The notes beneath the pieces were generated by a model. That model made no database searches, had not been told where the DNA came from, and saw nothing but the letters and a program-made list of their open reading frames with translations. A stretch of 16,748 nucleotides of DNA from Clostridiales bacterium (GTDB lineage Bacteria; Bacillota; Clostridia; Lachnospirales; Lachnospiraceae): contig JAGZDD010000080.1 of assembly GCA_018369015.1 (NCBI GenBank), positions 1 to 16,748 of the forward strand. Reading direction: 5' to 3'. Of this stretch, positions 13,154 to 16,748 are shown in pieces (within the stretch, counting starts at the first letter, position 1; each line of letters opens with the position of its first letter). The translations under genes and the position numbers were made by a program.

Positions 13154-13245
13154 ATTTATTGGCAGCTACACATAATTATTACATAAATTATGCAAAAAAT
13201 TTAAAAAATGGAAATAAATTCCAAAATCCTGTGTTTATGCCTCAC

Positions 13246-13845
13246 TTATTCGTTTCCGTGTACCCAGCGCAAAAAGGTGTCCTGAGAAACGCTAAGCTGC
13301 CGGGCGGCTTCCCGGGAGCTGATCCGTCCTGTTTCCCATTGGGCTTTGTATTGGGGAAATGTGGAAGGTATCGGCTTTTTGGGCCTTCCAAAACGCACGC
13401 CTTTTTGCTTGGCAGCGGCAATGCCTTCCCGCTGTCTCTGACGTATATTTTCCCTTTCGGTCTGGGCGACATAGGATAAAATTTGAAGCACAAGATCAGC
13501 AATAAAGGTGCCTGTAAGGTCGTTGGACTTTTGCCGGGTATCCAAAAGCGGCATATCAATAACGACAATATTTGCGCGCTTTTCTTTTGTAATAATACGC
13601 CATTGATTCTGAATTTCTTCATAATCCCTTCCCAGACGGTCGATACTTTTAATGAGGACAACATCTCCAGGCCGGATGAGCCGGAGCATTTTCAAATACT
13701 GAGGCCGGTTAAAATCCTTGCCGCTGAGCTTGTCTGTGAAAATCTTCTTTGGCTGGATTGGAAAATTTGCCATGGCAATGAGCTGGCGGCTTTCATTTTG
13801 GTCTTTGCTTGAAACTCTTACATAGCCGTAAATATTTGGTTCCAT
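13246..13845 (-). CDS. Serine recombinase (resolvase/invertase family)
   Basis: 199 residues, the size of small serine resolvases and invertases, which break and rejoin DNA through a phosphoserine link at short dyad sites. N-terminal IYGYVRVSSKDQN places the nucleophile at Ser12. SIDRLGRD (68-74) gives the catalytic Arg70 and Arg73. The long E-helix TERENIRQRQREGI is at about 129-142, and GVRFGRPKK at 149-157 is the usual arm before the DNA-binding domain. The C-terminal helix-turn-helix is at about 172-195 (ISSREAARQLSVSQDTFLRW). All parts are present, so it is probably active. The start has AGGAGGAG upstream. No transposase or phage gene is nearby, so it is not obviously part of a transposon. 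Candidate target sites lie just past its 3' end. Confidence 0.95.
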   Translation of the reverse strand: MEPNIYGYVRVSSKDQNESRQLIAMANFPIQPKKIFTDKLSGKDFNRPQYLKMLRLIRPGDVVLIKSIDRLGRDYEEIQNQWRIITKEKRANIVVIDMPLLDTRQKSNDLTGTFIADLVLQILSYVAQTERENIRQRQREGIAAAKQKGVRFGRPKKPIPSTFPQYKAQWETGRISSREAARQLSVSQDTFLRWVHGNE

Positions 13846-13938
13846 AATTAATCTCCTCCTATGCTAATAGTATTGGCCAAACAATATATTTCATTATAAA
13901 CTTTCATGCTGTTGGACGCGCGGCTTTGTTGAGAGGGG

Positions 13939-13990
13939 CAAATACCCCGCTGCCAGCTTGATGTCCTGTGTGCTTACAGCGGGGTATTTG
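13939..13990. repeat. Perfect 14-bp inverted repeat
   Basis: CAAATACCCCGCTG (13939-13952) and CAGCGGGGTATTTG (13977-13990) pair perfectly around a 24-base loop. No T-run follows on either strand, so termination is unlikely. It directly abuts the family-2 element. Confidence 0.75.
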
Positions 13991-14150
13991 ACTTAATAGG
14001 ACGCTTCTTATTAAACAAGAAAGAATCCTGTTTTACAGGATTCTCCGCCTGCGGCGGGGCGCGCAAGCGACATCTTCCATTCCGCCGCAGTGCGATCTAA
14101 AGCGGAGCGTTTTTATTTCATAGGAAAGCAATTTCCTATGAAATAAAAAT
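13991..14150 (-). repeat. Intergenic repeat family 2, copy C (inverted)
   Basis: In reverse orientation to copies A and B. The right end is an 18-bp palindrome (14110-14127 with 14132-14149, loop GCAA), with arms identical to copy A, next to CGCTCCGC on the minus strand. The left end has a second, weaker palindrome (TTAATAGGA, 13993-14001, with TCTTATTAA, 14006-14014) that resembles the copy B arm. A hairpin AGAATCCTG/CAGGATTCT (14022-14030 / 14036-14044) lies between them. Confidence 0.75.
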
Positions 14151-14186
14151 AGCAGCCAATAGCGGAAATAACCGCTATTGGCTGCT
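14141..14186 (-). terminator. Terminator of the NagZ-like gene
   Basis: On the minus strand, AGCAGCCAATAGCGG (14186 down to 14172) pairs with CCGCTATTGGCTGCT (14165 down to 14151), a perfect 15-bp stem, followed by ATTTTTATTT. It is 86 bases past the stop codon. Its T-run is the end of the family-2 palindrome, the same arrangement as at the tRNA-Lys and LysR terminators. Confidence 0.88.
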
Positions 14187-14271
14187 GCCATGTAATGTCT
14201 GGTAAACGGAGAAATAGCTTTCTTTAGAGTGAATATATGGAAATTATAATGTTTACGGGCTGCGGAGTTAC

Positions 14272-15603
14272 TTATTGGATGATCCCAAGCTCTATTTTGG
14301 AGGCAAGGATACGCAGCACTGCCTGATCGATACGTGTTTCGCTAATAACGCCTGTGTTTACAGCGTCAATGACCGCAGGGATTTGTGTTGTAAAATCTGT
14401 ACAGCAAATCATATCATTGCCGGCAAGGACTGCTAAAACAGCGGCATTTTGGCCATCGGTATACTGGAGGATGGCTTCCATGGAAAGATCATCCGTCATA
14501 ATAATGCCGTCAAAACCGAGATCATTTCTTAAAATGTCATGGACAGCCGGCGACAAAGAGGCCGGCTTTTCGCTGTCCATACATTCCACAATATTGTGTG
14601 AAACAAGTACGGAAGTGGCATTTTCATTAATTCCTGCCTGGAATGGAAGGAAATCACTTTCTGTAAAGGTTTCATAACTTCGGGAATCACGGGCGATACC
14701 TTCGTGGGTATCTACATTATTGCCATAGCCTGGAAAGTGCTTGAGTGTACTTCCCATCCCCTGGCGGTTCATTGCGCCCACGACGGTTGTGACATATTCA
14801 GCCGTTTCAGCAGCCGGCTGTCCAAAGCTTCTTTGGTACATATAATCCGAAGCGTTGGTAGATACGTCGCATACGGGTGCCAGATTCAGGTTGATTCCCA
14901 GATGCTTCAGAAGCACAGACTTGTCCTCTGCATCGGAACTTACAAGCTCAAATCCGCCTTCGGCAAACAGTTCCTGGGGCGACCAGAAGGGATATGGGCG
15001 CAGTTGGGAATTTGAGCTGACACGAATGACTGTACCGCCTTCTTCATCGACAGCGATAAACATAGGAATCGCTGAGCTGCTTTGGTAGCTTTGTATATCA
15101 GAAATAACCTGTTCTTCTGTTTTATTTTCAAAGTCGCGGCCAAAAAGCACATAACCGCCAAGATGGTAAGCAGCCGCCTGATTTGCGCCATCGGTTTCCG
15201 GGCAGCGTGCGAGAAACATCTGCCCGACTTTTTCTTCCAGCGTCATTGAAGTAAGCAATGTATTGGCTTTGGTAAGAATATCTTCACTAAAGCCTGTAAC
15301 GCCGGGCTGGCTTGTGCTGTCAAAGCTGTCCTGAGCCAGGCCCTGAGGATTGCTGTCCGTTCCGGTACTGTCGGACATTGAACCATCGGATGGATTTTCG
15401 TTGGCTGTAGTTTTGTCAGATATGTTTTCATTTTCATCGCTGGCCGCCTGTCCTGCGTTTTCATTTGTGGGAACTGCATCCGGTATTGTCAGATGCTCAA
15501 GCGGCGACCGGGTTAGCCCATTGTCAATAGCAGGAGTGCAGGCACACAGGCATGCAATGGCGGATATAAATAATGCAGTCATTTTAATTTTTTTATATTT
15601 CAT
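14272..15603 (-). CDS. Glycoside hydrolase family 3 lipoprotein, NagZ-like
   Basis: 443 residues from the ATG at 15603; upstream in-frame GTG (15615) and TTG (15609) starts are possible, with AGGAGG 11 nt before the ATG. The N-terminus is a lipoprotein signal with basic residues, a hydrophobic core and lipobox LCAC (Cys22). A low-complexity Ser/Asn/Asp/Thr-rich linker (about 30-105) precedes a family 3 barrel: AVDEEGG near 185, the NagZ signature KHFPGYG (288-294) followed by DTHEG, and MTDDLSM with the candidate nucleophile Asp at 371-372. NagZ-type enzymes release N-acetylglucosamine from muropeptides; in Gram-positives they act outside, in cell-wall turnover. NagZ commonly has KHFPGHG, so Tyr for His is a small difference. 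No second family 3 C-terminal domain is present. It is probably monocistronic. Confidence 0.9.
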   Translation of the reverse strand: MKYKKIKMTALFISAIACLCACTPAIDNGLTRSPLEHLTIPDAVPTNENAGQAASDENENISDKTTANENPSDGSMSDSTGTDSNPQGLAQDSFDSTSQPGVTGFSEDILTKANTLLTSMTLEEKVGQMFLARCPETDGANQAAAYHLGGYVLFGRDFENKTEEQVISDIQSYQSSSAIPMFIAVDEEGGTVIRVSSNSQLRPYPFWSPQELFAEGGFELVSSDAEDKSVLLKHLGINLNLAPVCDVSTNASDYMYQRSFGQPAAETAEYVTTVVGAMNRQGMGSTLKHFPGYGNNVDTHEGIARDSRSYETFTESDFLPFQAGINENATSVLVSHNIVECMDSEKPASLSPAVHDILRNDLGFDGIIMTDDLSMEAILQYTDGQNAAVLAVLAGNDMICCTDFTTQIPAVIDAVNTGVISETRIDQAVLRILASKIELGIIQ

Positions 15604-15623
15604 AGTCAATGCCACCTCCTATA

Positions 15624-15635
15624 TTTAACGTTAAA
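15624..15635. promoter_or_regulatory. 12-bp palindrome in the NagZ-like leader
   Basis: TTTAACGTTAAA is a perfect palindrome lying between the promoter (15682-15710) and the ribosome binding site, next to a GCCGC/GCGGC hairpin (15636-15640 / 15648-15652). It is a plausible operator, but no regulator can be named. Confidence 0.35.
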
Positions 15636-15681
15636 GCCGCATACAGAGCGGCAAGTACGTTTGTTGTGATAACTGTCTTTT

Positions 15682-15710
15682 ATTATAACAGATATTGCTT
15701 TTAATATGAA
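15682..15710 (-). promoter_or_regulatory. Predicted promoter of the NagZ-like gene
   Basis: On the minus strand, TTCATA (15705-15710), 17-bp spacer, TATAAT (15682-15687) preceded by TGT (extended -10). The leader is about 70 bases. Confidence 0.65.
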
Positions 15711-15734
15711 TAATTTTTGCAGTATTTTATATAG

Positions 15735-15773
15735 ATATAGTAACAGTTCAGCCATGCTGAACTGTTACTATAT
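15735..15773. repeat. Perfect 18-bp palindrome, family 1 (minimal form)
   Basis: Bases 15735-15752 pair perfectly with 15756-15773 around a 3-base loop. The arm includes TAGTAACAGTTCAGC, the terminal motif of family 1 without internal cargo. It ends 8 bases before the AAGGGG ribosome binding site of spmA, so an RNA hairpin would sit immediately upstream of it. No T-run follows. Confidence 0.85.
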
Positions 15774-15793
15774 ATACCAAAAGGGGTGGTTTG

Positions 15794-16549
15794 ATGTTGA
15801 ATTATTTATGGACGGTTATGCTTGTTATTGGAATTATTGTTGGAGCCGCAACAGGAAATATGCAAAATATTTCCAATGCTGTGGTGACTTCGGCTCAGGA
15901 AGCTGTAGAACTTTGTATAACAATGCTAGGGATTATGGTTATGTGGACGGGGGTAATGAAAATTGCCCAGAGAGCCGGACTTCTTGACAGGCTTTCACAT
16001 TTATTCAGGCCTGTCATCCATTTTCTGTTTCCAAATTTGCCGCAGGATCACCCGGCAGGGGAATATATTTCTACCAACTGTGTGGCTAATATTCTCGGGC
16101 TGGGATGGGCGGCAACTCCTGCGGGGCTTAAGGCGATGACAGAACTTTCAAAACTGGAGGAGGAACGGCGCCATGAGGAAGCGGCCCGACCAGAAGATGA
16201 ACGGCGCCGCGAGGAAGCGGCCCGGCCAGAATCTGAGCGGTGCCGCGAGGCGGCCGGCCAGCCAGAAGCGAAGACGCGCCGAAGGGCTGGAGGGCATACC
16301 CGGAATATGCGGCTGTCCGGGGCCGTCAAGGCTCAGAAGCCGGGAACAGCCAGTAATGAAATGTGTACGTTTTTGATATTAAATATTTCATCGCTCCAGC
16401 TTATCCCGGTAAGCATTATTGCCTACCGCAGCCAGTACGGGAGCGCTGATCCAACAGCGATTGTGGGGCAGGCGATTTTGGCGACAGCGGTGAGTACGGC
16501 AGTGGCGGTTGTTTATTGTAAGCTAAAGGACCGGAGAAAAAGAGGATAA
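15794..16549 (+). CDS. spmA: Spore maturation protein A with inserted charged segment
   Basis: 251 residues from the ATG at 15794, preceded by AAGGGG 7 nt upstream; an in-frame TTG at 15791 is less likely. SpmA is a membrane protein of the nucleoside-recognition/Gate family, acting with SpmB in spore core dehydration and late spore maturation. The N-terminal part matches the family through AQEAVELCITMLGIM, DHPAGEYISTN and NILGLGWAATPAGLKAM. The C-terminal part matches through ASNEMCTFLILNISSLQLIP and IIAYRSQYGS. Between them, residues about 122-184 form a charged segment rich in Glu, Arg and Ala, where usual SpmA proteins (about 195 residues) have a short loop. The frame stays open and both flanks are conserved, so it is an insertion, not a frameshift. 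spmB usually follows directly, but here a family-2 repeat occupies the next 100 bases and no gene starts before the window ends. Confidence 0.88.
   Translation: MLNYLWTVMLVIGIIVGAATGNMQNISNAVVTSAQEAVELCITMLGIMVMWTGVMKIAQRAGLLDRLSHLFRPVIHFLFPNLPQDHPAGEYISTNCVANILGLGWAATPAGLKAMTELSKLEEERRHEEAARPEDERRREEAARPESERCREAAGQPEAKTRRRAGGHTRNMRLSGAVKAQKPGTASNEMCTFLILNISSLQLIPVSIIAYRSQYGSADPTAIVGQAILATAVSTAVAVVYCKLKDRRKRG
16163..16270 (+). repeat. Three 36-bp in-frame repeats inside spmA
   Basis: Three 12-residue units (ERRHEEAARPED, ERRREEAARPES, ERCREAAGQPEA) at residues 124-159. Units 1 and 2 are nearly identical; unit 3 is more diverged. The DNA is markedly more GC-rich than the rest of the gene. Confidence 0.9.
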
Positions 16550-16650
16550 AAAACGCATCCGCGAGGAGGCGCATACCGCGCAAAGACAGGCGGGCGCTAA
16601 GACTCCCGCACGGTAGTAGCGCAAGAGTTTTGCAAGCGGAACTCTTTTAT
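16548..16650 (+). repeat. Intergenic repeat family 2, copy D (no palindrome)
   Basis: It starts AAAACGCATCCGCG, then GGAGGCGCATACCGCG, and ends GTTTTGCAAGCGGAACTCTT, matching the flanks of copies A and B but lacking the left palindrome and the AAATTTGCC core. Its end forms AAGAGTT/AACTCTT (16623-16629 / 16640-16646) followed by TTTAT, which could terminate spmA transcription. The last 100 bases of the window show no gene. Confidence 0.65.
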
Positions 16651-16748
16651 AAAGCCGTATAAAAATCCGGTGTGTTTAGAAATTTGTTTATAGCTACGTA
16701 TTATAATAAATGAAAGAATTTTATGCCGCAACACGGCACAGGCAAAGG

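Larger units (their letters stand above)
12898..13245. other. Gene-free region between the small gene and the recombinase
   Basis: 348 bases. It contains a weak promoter (12941-12969), a hairpin AGTA/TACT with CCGC/GCGG (12971-12994), the 30-bp dyad at 13001-13030, a 13-bp inverted repeat pair bounding 13012-13153, and a better promoter at 13122-13151. The remainder is AT-rich with no coding sequence. Confidence 0.6.
13846..14271. other. Gene-free region with hairpins, recombinase / NagZ-like gene
   Basis: 426 bases between two minus-strand genes. Left to right: TTGGCCAA and AT-rich sequence upstream of the recombinase (no clear promoter; TATAAT at 13893-13898 on the minus strand lacks a -35 box), the hairpin at 13939-13990, the family-2 repeat at 13991-14150, and the terminator of the NagZ-like gene. 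Confidence 0.6.

Noticed and set aside
13246..15603. Transposon carrying the recombinase and NagZ-like gene
   Set aside because: No transposase, no terminal inverted repeats around the pair, and the NagZ-like gene has its own promoter and terminator.

Overview
The window looks like chromosomal DNA of an anaerobic, spore-forming Bacillota, most likely a Lachnospiraceae-type Clostridia. The reasons are an oxygen-independent class III ribonucleotide reductase with its activase, a SpmA-type spore maturation protein, AGGAGG-type ribosome binding sites, TTGACA/TATAAT-like promoters, and many GC-rich palindromic repeats between the genes. Family names rest on motifs read by eye; no search was run.

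Layout. 1-690 holds no gene, but a strong terminator and diverged repeat fragments. 691-2178 (+) is a zinc-ribbon membrane protein with twelve 42-bp repeats. 2289-3701 (-) is a MATE transporter. 4037-6855 is the nrdDG operon behind a tandem pair of NrdR-like boxes. 7018-8406 (+) is a rubredoxin-like/glutamate-synthase-like flavoprotein with its own promoter, whose stop codon sits in a 20-bp tandem repeat. 8768-9202 (+) is a dUTPase, converging on a DUF1648 membrane protein (9260-9748, -). tRNA-Lys(CTT) follows at 10221-10293. A nitrilase-family amidohydrolase and a LysR regulator (10653-12430, +) form a likely two-gene unit. An 81-residue unknown (-), a serine recombinase (-), a GH3/NagZ-like lipoprotein (-) and spmA (+) fill the rest.

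Connections. nrdD and nrdG supply deoxyribonucleotides anaerobically. dut, about 2 kb away, removes dUTP, but no shared regulation is visible. The LysR protein is a plausible regulator of the amidohydrolase beside it. The remaining genes look like independent units.

The most unusual features are non-coding. (1) A 13-bp inverted repeat (13012-13024 / 13141-13153) lies between the serine recombinase and the small gene. One copy is embedded in a 30-bp dyad with a 2-bp centre, the geometry of a serine-recombinase crossover site, and the other overlaps the -35 box of a predicted promoter. This is a candidate small invertible promoter or recombinase-binding region. (2) Two families of dispersed intergenic palindromic elements recur, with compensatory changes in the arms that argue for selected secondary structure. 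(3) SpmA carries an extra charged segment of roughly 60 residues, including three 12-residue repeats.
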